Below, piece after piece: positions 1 through 10,132 of a stretch of DNA of 64,000 nucleotides. A program made the position numbers and the translations under genes. The notes under the pieces are model-generated. The model saw only the letters and a program-made list of their open reading frames with translations. It made no database searches and was not told where the DNA came from. The stretch spans positions 62,001-126,000 of the forward strand of contig CACVBU010000402.1 in the NCBI GenBank assembly GCA_902728285.1, given 5' to 3'. Positions within the stretch are counted from its first letter, which is position 1. Each line of letters begins with the position of its first letter. The DNA comes from Clytia hemisphaerica. Its lineage: Eukaryota > Cnidaria > Hydrozoa > Leptothecata > Clytiidae.

Positions 1-165
1 GATTTGCTATTATTACCTCTAAGTGTCAGTTTGATATGAGCAGAAACAATGCGATGATCTGATCTGACTCCTTGAAATGAATAGAAAGATCTGCAGTCTT
101 TTGCGCAATTTTCCTTCCTCTAGATCGGCTGTGTTCTGTTCCAAACAGGGGCACCTCGTGAAGGA
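1..165 (-). pseudogene. LINE apurinic-type endonuclease, C-terminal fragment, cut by window edge
   Basis: Read on the minus strand, the first 60 bases encode SDHRIVSAHIKLTLR, the end of the AP-endonuclease domain of non-LTR retrotransposons: SDH carries the catalytic Asp/His and is followed by a basic strand. Upstream, up to about position 165, lie WNRTQPI, a stop and a remnant of the QLDYIL...KW..S segment. The domain nicks target DNA for reverse transcription. The frame has a stop and the reverse transcriptase would lie beyond position 1, so only a degraded piece is visible. Confidence 0.6.
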
Positions 166-479
166 TATGGCTCCTAACACACACACACAGCAGTCTGAGA
201 ATGTGAGAGGCTATGTGTTAAAGCGTCAACCTTCCCTGCTTACTTTCCCTCACCGAAACACCACCCCTGGCTCCCGAGGTGCAGGTTGAACTGGTGAGCG
301 ATGAGGTTTTCGGTTTTCGGTTTTCAGTCGATTTCTTTGGAGATCGTCAACTTTAATTGACGAGCTTGTGGAATGGTTAGGGGTTCGATCTCTTTGTGGC
401 TTTTTTGACAGAGATGTGTTTCTTGCAGGAAGACATACTAACAACGAGAAAGGTGGAATAGTCTCATTCTATTTCATTT

Positions 480-960
480 GAACTGCATTGGAAATTGTAG
501 ACCATATTATCTGGTATCTTAAGGTAGCCCAGTTAAGTTTCTTGATAAAGATTTTCTTAGTAGTGCGCAGATTCAATTTCAATTTACTTTTACATACTAC
601 GATGAGATGATCGGAGGCGACAGGGTTAAATGATGAGATGACTTAGTTGCATAGAGTGTTTCTCCAACGTTTACGGCAGAGAATGTAGTCAGTCTTGGAA
701 AGTTGATTCAGAGGAGATAGCCAGACTTTTTCTCAGTTTTTGAAGCATGTATTTGAATCAAGTAAATTAAATTCATGAAATCTTGTTAGTGAGAGCCGTT
801 CCTATTGTATGATAGGAATTCACCTTTAAGTTACTCATTAAAGTTTCCACAGACAAGTAAGAATGAGTGGTTGGGAATGGATGTCATGTGATTAAAGAGA
901 GATTCAAAGAAATCCTCGACTTCGGCTTCTGTTTGAGCAGACGATTGTGGTTTTAGAGTT
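480..960 (-). pseudogene. Second LINE endonuclease relic
   Basis: Minus-strand reading gives, in order, CGNFNE at about 853-836 (family GDFN, with the catalytic Asp lost), YILCRKRW at 688-665 (family QLDYILxxxRW) and ASDHLIVV near 615-595, followed by a basic KLKLNLRTTKK stretch and LNWATLR. This is the normal domain order of a LINE AP endonuclease. Several frameshifts and stops are needed to connect the motifs, so it is dead. It is a different copy from the fragment at 1-165 because both contain the SDH block. Confidence 0.55.
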
Positions 961-1196
961 ACTATATAGGGTAACGATCAGAAATTTCATCGATTGACGA
1001 TATTATGACTTCCGTGCAGACGTTGTAAAATGTGTATAGGAACCAAAGACATGAGAAACGATTGCTGGGTCGGTATCAAAATGCTATATTTGATTGAAAA
1101 GCACAGACCGAGACCTTGTGCTCGAAGGAATTGCTTGAATTTTTTTCTCGTGGCTGTCGAATTTAGTGTACGGAAATTTAGCTTAACAGTTAAGAT

Positions 1197-1445
1197 GTGC
1201 ATGTTTTTTTATAAGCATTGCACTTATAAGCATATCTAGGCTCAGATGGCGAAAACTTAAGCATATAGTATTTACATTTTGGCTGTTTTTGGCTGGGATT
1301 TTGCGGATTTTCGGAATTCCCCTAAATTTTTGCTTATGATATTTAAGCATCTCCAAGCATTTTTCAGCCTTGTCAATCTCTCGATCTAGGCATCTCCTAA
1401 TCAGTTTTTGATTTTTGTATGCTTATATAAAAAAGAAAACATGTA
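1197..1445. mobile_element. TIR element, family A, TAAGCAT word
   Basis: The left end TGCATGTTTTTTTATAAGCA mirrors the right end ATGCTTATATAAAAAA...ACATGTA. Between them the word TAAGCAT (or its complement ATGCTTA) recurs at about 1212, 1226, 1259, 1331, 1346 and 1420. It also carries a GGCTCAGA motif related to the AGGCTGAGA motif of the elements at 10133 and 25818. No coding capacity. The target duplication is not clear. Confidence 0.55.
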
Positions 1446-1627
1446 GGTGCCAAATGGTCCTTTTCCCTTTCTTCTGTTATAAGTATGAATTTCGGGTTTA
1501 GGATAGATGCTTCATCATGATTCTCAAAGACACTATCAGACTCGAGTGTCTGACTGAACACTTCAGGGGCTTCAAAATTGATGGCTGTTTTGAGATATAA
1601 TTCATGACTTCTTGTACATACAATCAT

Positions 1628-2340
1628 GGTCGAAATATATTGAGAACTACGGTTATTTTAACGTTTTTCAAGATTTAACCCTTTGCGTGCCGTTACCTTA
1701 TTTTTGTACCCCAATCCATTTGCCGAGGGGTAATTTTTTTTAGTAACCTGATTTGCCGATGTCGTATATATACGACATGCAAATTTTAACTCGTGTTGCC
1801 GCATGTCGTATATATACGACAAGGATATTTTATTCCTATTTGCCAATGTTTGACATTTGTATTTGACATTTGTTTTATATATATTTTATGATAGACTAAA
1901 ATAAACCTGAAATTAATCTTTTGAGCACTTAATATATACTTTCACTACTACTATGGATTTTTTTATGTCGGATATATACGACATTGGCAAATAAGAAAAC
2001 CATTTTCCTAAAAGCTGATTTCTCGGCAATAGCGCTGACTCTTTTTTAAAGGCCTCGGCAATTAGGTAAAAAAATTGATGTCGGATATATCCGACATTGG
2101 CAAGTAGAGTGAAAATTTGCATGTCGTATATATACGACATCGGCACGGAAAGGGTTAAAGTTCCGGCGAGAACGATTTTGGGCTATCTCTTTAATTTAAT
2201 CGAATGTTTCAATTTGGGATGGGTTGGCAGACTTCCAGGTTATATTCTGAGCCTTGGACTATTTTTAAACTGTTGGATCCTCAGATCGCGTTAAAACTCT
2301 ACCCTTCGAACCTACTTTAGAGCACTTACAAATCAATTGT
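1628..2340. repeat. Dispersed repeat, interrupted copy (partner at 13204-13440)
   Basis: The flanks of the piggyBac-like MITE (1628-1674 and 2159-2340) line up with one continuous stretch at 13204-13440. Shared words include GGTCGAAATATATTGAGAA, AGTTC.G.CGAGAA, TTTTGGGCTA and AGACTTCCAGG.TATATT. The 13204 copy has a single TTAA where this copy has the MITE, so it acts as an empty site. No coding signal is visible in the repeat. Confidence 0.7.
1675..2158. mobile_element. piggyBac-like MITE with palindrome ladder
   Basis: The element is bounded by TTAA (1675-1678 and 2155-2158), the piggyBac target duplication. Inverted ends are CCCTTTGCGTGCCG and, complemented from the right, CCCTTTCCGTGCCG. 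Inside are five near-identical 18-20 bp palindromes of the form TGTCGTATATATACGACA or TGTCGGATATATCCGACA at about 1766, 1805, 1965, 2080 and 2121, mostly beside TTGCC or TTGGCAA. There is no transposase. The empty paralogous site at 13204-13440 confirms the borders. Confidence 0.75.
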
Positions 2341-4734
2341 GGTTTCAAAACTTCCTGGGGAATTTCCCCTTGATTGTAGTAATGTAAACATAACAACGGT
2401 GAATGGCTAATTTCTGTCGTTGCCTTGTCCTACTCTGTAACAGAAGCAATGCACAAAAACAGCTGCACTGCAATGTGAACAATGCCAGAGAGTCGGTATG
2501 TTGACACCTGCCATTGACACTACGACTGCCACCAAGAGAAGTTACTTGGTTTGGTCTTTGTTTTCCTTCAACGTTATCAGACTAGTTGCGTTGTAATTCT
2601 GATTCTTCACCCTAGGCTTGTCGGAAGACATGATAATGCTTGGCCTCCATTAGACCATCAACTACCAACCCTCATATATGCTGTAGCTCTCCGAAAGAAT
2701 CACCCCTGGCTCCCTAAGCGCGGTGGATCTGATTCAAACTAAAAGTTACGACACCAGAAAGCTGAGATTTATTTATTTAGGTTCCTTTAGATCCGCTGTG
2801 CTTCGCTCTTTCAGGATGTGGCTCCAAAAGTACAGGTAGAACTGACCTGTACATAAAATTTTCTGATTCACCGCTAACATAACCCGGGTCGGGCAGTTTT
2901 GGCTACTGAGCCTTGCTGAAGGGCAAACCGCGCGATTTAGATAGTCATATGGCAATTGAATTAGGACTTCATGATATGCCTTAAAGCTCAAAGTTTTGGC
3001 TTTAAATTATCAATCTTTATTTCATTTCAGTATGATTCAAATTCAATGAGTGGCACATAACCCAAACCAATCTCGCTGTCATGCGCGAATATTGAGTATG
3101 AAAACTATCTTGAAATGAACTCTGACAGGTAAGATTTAGTTTATGAATCGGCTATCAGTCAGACTCCCCCTACCTCTTTTATGCGTATTTACTTGAATAC
3201 CTCCAGAAGTGAAAGAAATGATGTGATGTGAAAGAGCCGAAAATATATCATACACTTGTGTGTAAAGGATAGGTCAAAGCAGTCAGTTTGAAGCAAGAAG
3301 GGCTAGAGAGGAATCTTCTGTTTTCCCAAGCTAGAATATTGAATCCTTAAGATCTGCGCTGTTTTTAAAATGGTGCGTTTACTCTATCGCTTTGTTTATT
3401 TTCACCTGGCATATTTTTCGTAATCTAACCAATGCACATTTCTTTCAATCCGGCCTTCGTATGAAAACGAAGCGAGTGAGGATTGGTTTATTTGATTAAT
3501 CTCAGTGTGGACAAAAATTGGAGGATAATTTTTTGGGCCATATTTCGGCCAATTTTTGCAGTGAGAGGGGGTGTATATAAAATGGCCGAAATGGGTGAAT
3601 AAGACCAATTAAAATGTTTTAATGAAGGAATGAGGGGGGGGTAATGCTATTACTGCAGAAATTAGCTAGAGCGTGAGATACCAATGAAAATTAAGCTCGC
3701 TGTTTATCTAGTTTTCAAATTTATGGCTAAATGAAATGATGGTTACGAAATCATGTAACTCTAGTTTCATTGGATACGATCGCACAATCTCACTCAATTA
3801 GTTAATCTATTTATTGTGAATGATAAGAGAATCCAAATCGACCTGTCCATAAGTTCCATATTCTGTTTGTTAAGATATAAAAGACGTCTCTGTCCTTGTT
3901 TTTCAGAATACGAAAATTTGGCGTGAAAATCCCAATTATCATGGAAATATCTGTTGTTCGATAAGTATTTTAATGATGGAATTGTTTTGGCATAGCTGAG
4001 GGACCGTTGGTGCGAATGCTTGCTCGATGTTTTTTATAGAATTGGACGTGTCTTGATGAACCAATTCAATCAAATGATATAATGGTAATGGATGGATCAT
4101 CTGGAAGTGATTTCTTTGGTTGAATGTAGAAGTATTTAAATCAGTGTATTCAATGATGATGATGAAAGATGGCCTCTTCTAGCCCCGTCGTCAACCGCGG
4201 TCCATGTTGCTTGGCCAGTGTTTTAGATTATATCGTTCATTTGGAGAGAGTTGACGAAATTAAGTTGTCTCAATATCAACTCAATGATATTTCTTGTTAA
4301 ATTTCACCAAACGTTTTTTGATGAGGTGGACTTTTAAATTTCAAAATGAATTAGTTAGACATTTTCCACCAAACTAGCCGATGATTTGTGTCGTTTTAAA
4401 AACAATCTCAATTTTTAGCGAGCCTACCTTTTCAACTCAGTTGGATTTTTTTTGTGGTTCTGGTTTGTCCCATACTTTAAATACTAGTTCAAAACAATAT
4501 TTTGCTTGCAAGGTGACTTTAAAGGAGTTCGCTTTAATTATATTTTACAAATAGTGTTTTGACCGGTGTAAATAATTTTTTGTGGCCTGGAAGGGGCTTT
4601 TCCTGAAATCTAACGTTTCACTGCCACAATTTCTTTTCTATCAGAATTGTTTTTTACCGAGCGTCTCACAACTAATGAGTTGCAAAGGTCCATTCCATTT
4701 TATATCCATACATGTTTGTATTATCTCGAAGTTT
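2341..4734. other. No recognised gene
   Basis: I see no conserved protein motif, RNA gene or clear repeat border here. Short open frames (for example 2551-2742 plus, 2773-2991 minus, 3402-3608 minus) carry no family signature. The stretch looks like AT-rich non-coding DNA or very old element remains. Confidence 0.4.
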
Positions 4735-4985
4735 TCAAAGAAAAGTTTTGGGATTTCCAGGGACCTATTTTTTTTCCGGGGCGTTGAAAATTATTCTGAA
4801 ATTCCAAGCGCTAAAAGATTGACTTCAGTTTGCCCATCCTCACTTTGTGGTACAAAAGTTTTTCCAGGACAATACAATCCTTTGCGAATGATATTTGCGA
4901 ATGTTGTCGTTTTTCTAGGAAATAATAGCACAATCTCATAAACCGTTTATCTTGAAAAGGGCCGTCAACCCACCCCATGGATGGA
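4735..4985. repeat. Degenerate TTTCCAGGGG-word repeat
   Basis: GATTTCCAGGGACC, TTTTTCCGGGGCGTTGAAA, ATTCTGAAATTCCAAG and GTTTTTCCAGGA follow in the same order as the TTTCCAGGGG/CCAAGGG words of the repeats at 6425-6660 and 55650-55905. This copy is the most diverged of the three. The open frames across it are by-products of the repeat. 4986-6007 next to it shows nothing I can identify. Confidence 0.4.
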
Positions 4986-6007
4986 TATAAAATGAAACAG
5001 GCCAATGGTTCTTTTTCTTCGATATTTTCTTTCATTTTCTCATTCTGGAAAAGCCCTTGCATAAGGAGTTGAGAAATCAAACAACCTTTATATTTTTGTC
5101 AACAAGGCACTCTATCCTATCTGCCAATGAGAGGTGAAAGAGCTGCTCTGATTACGAAGCTATATTGATCCTAGTGACATTCTAAATGGGCTGGGTACAA
5201 GGGAAGGGAAATGATAGAAGTGTCACTCACCATTTCTTCGATGGTTAATACTTGAATATTTTTGCAGACTATTATTTTTTAGCTTTTGTTTTTGCTTTTC
5301 ATCTAGTAGCCGTTTAGACTTCAATTTTCTATTTTGATCAAATACCCTTGACAGACAAAACTCGAAAAATTACTTTCTTCGAAATTCTGTATATGAATTT
5401 CCTGGTCAAAAAAAGTTTTTGGGGTGGAAGTTCTGTCTGTTAAGGGAGTGCAACAAACGTTACTTGGCTGAATAGTTCGGACGGTATTTTGAGAATTTTC
5501 TTCGTGAATCTTCCTCCGCAATCTTAAGGTTCAGAAACTTTAAGGAAGTGTTGGTTTTTGATGATTTTGTGATGGGACCGGGGAAAGGATGTACAAATTG
5601 AATACAAATCCATTGGATAGAATTTTTCACCAATGTTTGAACTTTCTTTGTGACCATTTACTTTATGCACAGGTGTTTATTTCCTTCATCATACTTCATC
5701 ATCGCTCAAATAGGTTTTACCTAAAAGTTGGCTCTCTCCATTATTGCGAAAAAGGCGTTCTCTCTATCCTAATGGTCAGATAGGTTGTACAGAGCACTTT
5801 GCGTGGTCAATTAAGCGCTTTATCACGAATTTTACCAAATGCCTTCATGTCTTTGTGTTCCAGTTGATTGCTTCCCCTTCAAATTTTTAAAAACTTGCTC
5901 CCAGGCAAACCCCTCCACTTTCGGGAATTGTTATCAATTCGGGGTCAATGAAGCCAAATTATCGACAAATTAAAGTCGTTTATCTATTTCTATCCGCATA
6001 ACCCACA

Positions 6008-6289
6008 TTAGGCTTTTCCAGAGAAAAAACGTATACTCCCTGTTGAGGAGGTCCATTTCCGTTCCAAGGGGGTAAGGTTTTATATGTGGCGGAATTCCAG
6101 GGAAATAAAAAATCTGTCAAAAATAACTGGAATCCCATGGGGGTAGCTTTTAAATCCTACTAAAATTCAGAATTCCAGAGGGGATTACACCTGAAATTGC
6201 CTGGAATTCCAGGGGGTCACAGCATTTCCAGCCACAGAGGGATGGACCTCCTCAACAGGGGGTATATGGTTTTTTTCTGGAAAAGCCAA
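6008..6289. mobile_element. TIR element, family B, GGAATTCCAGGGG word
   Basis: Long inverted ends: GGCTTTTCCAGAGAAAAAAC then TGTTGAGGAGGTCCAT on the left, and their near-perfect complement (6241-6287) on the right, about 48 bp per arm. The interior holds GGAATTCCAGGG at about 6092 and 6203, with variants GGAATCCCATGGGGG (6131) and GAATTCCAGAGGGG (6173). The element at 61868-62189 has the same GGCTTTTCCAGAAA ends but the word GGATATCCAGGGG. Confidence 0.65.
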
Positions 6290-6424
6290 TTTTTTCCCAT
6301 TGATGAAGAAGTTAACGGGTTTACTGTTTCATCCGGAGATCGCTGCTTTTCTTGGTCTACACAATAGACAGCTCCAGACTTTCAGGAGTTTTACGCTCGA
6401 AACGACGAAAGCTACTTCGTTGAA

Positions 6425-6660
6425 AGTTAAGACCTGGGGGTAATCCGAGAAGAATTTCCAGGGCGTCCAAGGGAGTGTTTTTTCATTTTTCCAAGGGTTA
6501 AAAAAATATTCTAAATTTCTCACTTTAAGGAAATAATTTTTCCAGGGAATCTTTGCTGATTTTGCCATATTCCAAGGGGTATCCACACATTTCCAAGAGT
6601 TTTATTTTGACTTGCAAAGGTTCGTCCACCACTCTATGGTTATTTAACGGAACAGCCCAA
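6425..6660. repeat. Dispersed repeat with TTTCCAGGG words
   Basis: GGGGGTAATCCGAGAAG at the start and GGAACAGCCCAATA at the end are shared with 55650-55905. Inside recur ATTTCCAGGG, TTTTCCAAGGG and TTTTTCCAGGG. It is non-coding; the minus-strand open frame 6329-6586 is an accident of the repeat. Confidence 0.55.
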
Positions 6661-6909
6661 TACTCTCATAATTGAATATCTTTGAAATTTGAAAGATGGC
6701 ATCCATCATTGACGCCAGATGAACGTCAAAGCAATGTTTCTGTTAGCAGGGTGACCTATTGAAAAAATCACCGAAAAACACCAAAACTTAAACTGGTCTT
6801 TTATTTGTTAAAAACTCCGGACTATGTAGAAAAATATCCCATTTTCGCAACCTTTTATAATACATTAAAGACCCTGTAACTAACGCTTAACACCGCTGCT
6901 CTGTACACC

Positions 6910-7253
6910 TACAGTGAATTCTCGCTTAAACGAACTTCTATTCGTAATATGCACCAATGCAATGTCTTCCACGGACCCAACAGCTGATTAGTTGCAAGTG
7001 ACGTATTGACTGATTTTACGTCACTTACAACCAATCAGCTGTTGGGTCCGTGATGTAATGTCAGAAGACATTGCAATGGTGCATATTATGAATTAATGAA
7101 TATACACCATTGAATGAATGAATCTTTCTAAGAAATTCTCAGCCCCCGTCGTGGGAAAAACCTTCGCAGAATGTTCTCTTTTTTCCAATTTATCTGCAAT
7201 TCGAGCAAATTACATACCCCGTTTGAGTTCGAATTAGCGAGAGTCAATTCTAC
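6910..7253. mobile_element. pogo/Tigger-like MITE with nested foldback element
   Basis: The left end CAGTGAATTCTCGCTTAAAC and the complemented right end TAGAATTGACTCTCGCTAAT resemble pogo/Tigger-type ends, which read CAGT.GAA.CTCG followed by TCGAACT. Nested inside at 6941-7092 is a strong hairpin: about 65-75 bp arms containing ACGGACCCAACAGCTGATT and its complement, separated by a dozen bases. The left arm lacks about 10 bp present in the right arm. No coding sequence. Confidence 0.55.
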
Positions 7254-7539
7254 CACTTGCTTGCTTACTACTTTACGCTGTGTTAAAACTGGGTGGTGCT
7301 CTCAATCTTGCGTCAGGACATGCAATTTATATTGGAAGTATTAAAAAAGAAAAAGCTATTTGAAAACACGCAATTCACGATATTCACAACACAATGTTTT
7401 CTACGGAGATACCCCAATTAGGGAGGTTTTCAAATTTGCCTCAATATTGATAAAACCCGGGTTAATTCCCTATAAAACATTACGTAATGAATATCATGAA
7501 TAGCGATGTTTCATCGCAAGAAATTCAACAATATTTAAG

Positions 7540-7840
7540 CAATTTTGACACCTCATTCTCACAGACTCACTTGGAACCCTTCCCACTGAGAAAATTGGCC
7601 AAAATATTGTCCCCAGTGGAAATTTTTACTCCAATTTTTGTCCCCGCTGAAAACAATCGGATAAATAAATCCCCACTGCAATATATTATGCTATTTTTCC
7701 CATCCCCACTGAATTCTCTGACTAGAAAACAACGAAATTCAAATCGCCATCCATCAAAAACACTGGAATATCAACCCCCATCGAGTTTTGGTCCATTATT
7801 GTTACCCTCACTTGGTGATAAGATCGCACCGGGTCAGTGA
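7540..7840. repeat. Array of TCCCCACTG words
   Basis: CCCACTGAG, CCCCAGTGG, CCCCGCTGA, CCCCACTGCA and CCCCACTGAAT recur between 7566 and 7720, spaced by AT-rich DNA, with a mirrored GGTCAGTGAGAAGGG near 7832 opposite CCCTTCCCACTGAG near 7558. This fits the word-array elements elsewhere in the window, but the borders are not certain. The 117-codon open frame across it is probably incidental. Confidence 0.35.
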
Positions 7841-9222
7841 GAAGGGATGTATTTTGACTCCTTAAAAACAGCATTTTTAAACGGTAGAAAGATTTGTGAC
7901 TGAAATACAATTAGATGATTATTTTATTTAGAAGGGAAATTGCTTATTTTCTTAAATGGCTGTAAAAACGGCATGTTTTCCCCCAAAAATGATCCAGAGT
8001 AGTACTTGCGTCAAAAATACAATCTGTGTATATTTATTTAAAAAATAAACCCATTCAAAAATTTATGCCGTCGGATTAATTTGCAAAAATTGCTTTTATG
8101 CGCCTTCAATGTGGGAAAGGGATAAGTTTTATTAACCAGGAAAAAAGGAAAACGAAAATGATGTTTAAAAACACATTTCATACCCCGCCCAATTTTCTAT
8201 CCCCGCGAAATGTTATCACCAAAAGTACGCTTTCTGAAACTTATTTAAACTGCCCAAACACTCAATTAAGTCGCACCCTATAACTTTTGTAAAGCCTTTT
8301 GAACGATTTTGTAGTTGATGAAGGAAATAAATTTCTGTGAAGTTACAGTAAATGGTCACGCGATAGAATTAGTACTGCTTTCTCTTCCGACATCTCATAA
8401 GATAGGCCACTTCCCGTTGAATAAGAGAAAGTTCGAATCTTGGTGAAAATTCCAGACGATGGGTTTGTAAGTCAAATAGTGCCGTGTGCCTGGCCCCGCT
8501 ATCTCTGAGACGAAATCATCAAAAACCGGTCCTTTTATCTAAAAGTCTTTGAATCGGAAGATTTCCGAGGTTGGAGGTCGAAGAATTTCCTGAAATACTT
8601 AACTGAGCTATTCGGCAATTCATGCGTTTCATGGCGTCATTTTGCAATCAGAGAGAGTAATATTAAAAGCTCTCAGATATTTCTTCTTCTCTCAGAGTCT
8701 TTTTCGCCCTGTCAAAATGACATCATCGATCTCATGAAAAGTAACGTTTGTTGTGCTGATTTGCTCAAAAATGAAATACTGAAAATTAAACGGCTACATT
8801 GATGAAAAGTAAAGATAAGGGTGTAAAAATAATGACTTGCAAAATTTACACATTCAACTATTAGTTCATCGGGAAAATGGCGGTGGCATTTCTGCTTTTC
8901 CTTTCCTTTGTCTCAGTCTTAGAATGTTCACTAGTGACAGGCTTCGTTTTTGGAGTTCTCAAGTAGCCTCTCAGGGCGGATAGGATAGAGTGCCTTTATA
9001 TTTATTTTCGATTTTTTTTTGTAAATTTTTGTCATAGTTTTCTCAGAAAATATAGCAACATGTCTTGTATTTTATCGCATATTTCTTGTCTTTGAGGTAT
9101 TTGGGACCGCGAAATATTTTGTGAAATTACGTAGTTGATTACACCGTATGCGTGAGAGTTTACTCATTGCGATACCAGGAATTCGTTTCTAGATCAATCA
9201 CTTCACTGTATCGACATTAGGC
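7841..9222. other. No recognised gene
   Basis: No protein family, RNA gene or convincing inverted repeat is visible. Only short open frames without similarity (such as 8098-8283) occur. Confidence 0.4.
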
Positions 9223-9329
9223 ATGCGCAACGAGAGGCCGGTGCATTTTTCACCTTCCTCTCGTTTACGACTCGCGGTTTTGCTACAATTTCTTCTGATA
9301 AGTCCGGCCGACGAACTTGATCGATCAAT

Positions 9330-9465
9330 TTGGTTCATTTCTTCACACGTCTTAGAGTGGTCCGATTATGTTTTTACACGGTGGTGTTTGAATCCACGAG
9401 TGGGTTCGTACCCACAACCCTGAGATTAGAAGACTGACCCTCTAACCATTAGGCCACGCTCCCTC
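9330..9465 (-). repeat. tRNA-Arg-derived SINE unit, copy 1
   Basis: On the minus strand the head reads GCGTGGCCTAATGGTTAGAG (A box), an anticodon loop region CTTCTAA as in tRNA-Arg(TCT), and GGGTACGAACCCA (B box). The T arm and D arm are recognisable but the acceptor ends do not pair as in a working tRNA. A body containing CACGTCTTAGAGTGGTCCGA (plus-strand sense) follows. The same unit recurs about 285 bp downstream. Confidence 0.6.
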
Positions 9466-9900
9466 TTATGTAAGTAAGTGAGTTGTTTAACCAAATCTTT
9501 GATACTTTGGTTACTAAACTGGAAGGGTCTTCAAATTTTGTGTGACAAATACGGCACACTAACAAGCTCTCAGCTCTATTATGCCGATTTGTCTTGGTTA
9601 AACTGTCACACCAATCGCTTCATTTCTTCACACGTCTTAGAGTGGTCCGATTATGCTTTTACACGGTGGTGTTTGAATCCACGAGTGGATTCGTACCCAC
9701 AACCCTGAGATTAGAAGACTGACCCTCTAACCACTAGGCCACGCTCTCTGTCATGTGAAGAGTCAATGACTTAACCAATACTTAAATACTTTGGTTACTA
9801 AACTAAAACGCCGCAAGAAGACTCTTCGAATTTTGTGATATAAGTGGGACGCACTAATCATCTCGAATTGTTTTCGACATAGTTCTGGTTAGACCACCAA
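9466..9900 (-). repeat. tRNA-Arg-derived SINE unit, copy 2, and tail
   Basis: This second unit (head complement at 9690-9757) is nearly identical over the tRNA-like head and the CACGTCTTAGAGTGGTCCGA body. Flanking words ACTTTGGTTACTAAACT at about 9503 and 9789 show a tandem arrangement with a period near 287 bp. The open frames here run through the SINE and are not genes. Confidence 0.55.
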
Positions 9901-9914
9901 CTAACTTTATTTCA

Positions 9915-10070
9915 TTGCACAGCTTGAAAGAGCCGTATCAGTCAAATCTCTGTACCAGGCTGTGGTGACTGGGTGGATTTGAACACACAAACTTCTGATT
10001 GAAAGCCGAGCGTCTTAACCACTCGACCATGCTCTCCGGCGCAGTTACATAATTCTTCAAGCTGTGCATT
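9915..10070 (-). repeat. Second type of tRNA-headed SINE between inverted repeats
   Basis: Minus-strand reading gives GAGCATGGTCGAGTGGTTAA (A box) and GTGTGTTCAAATCCACCC (B box), a class of tRNA head different from the Arg type upstream. It is flanked by GCACAGCTTGAA (9918) and its exact complement TTCAAGCTGTGC (10057), an unusual inverted rather than direct flank. Anticodon identity is not certain. Confidence 0.5.
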
Positions 10071-10132
10071 TCTTCCTTCTGGAAAGGGATAAGAATGCTA
10101 TGATAAGCCTGAGATGTCACAAATTACAAAAA

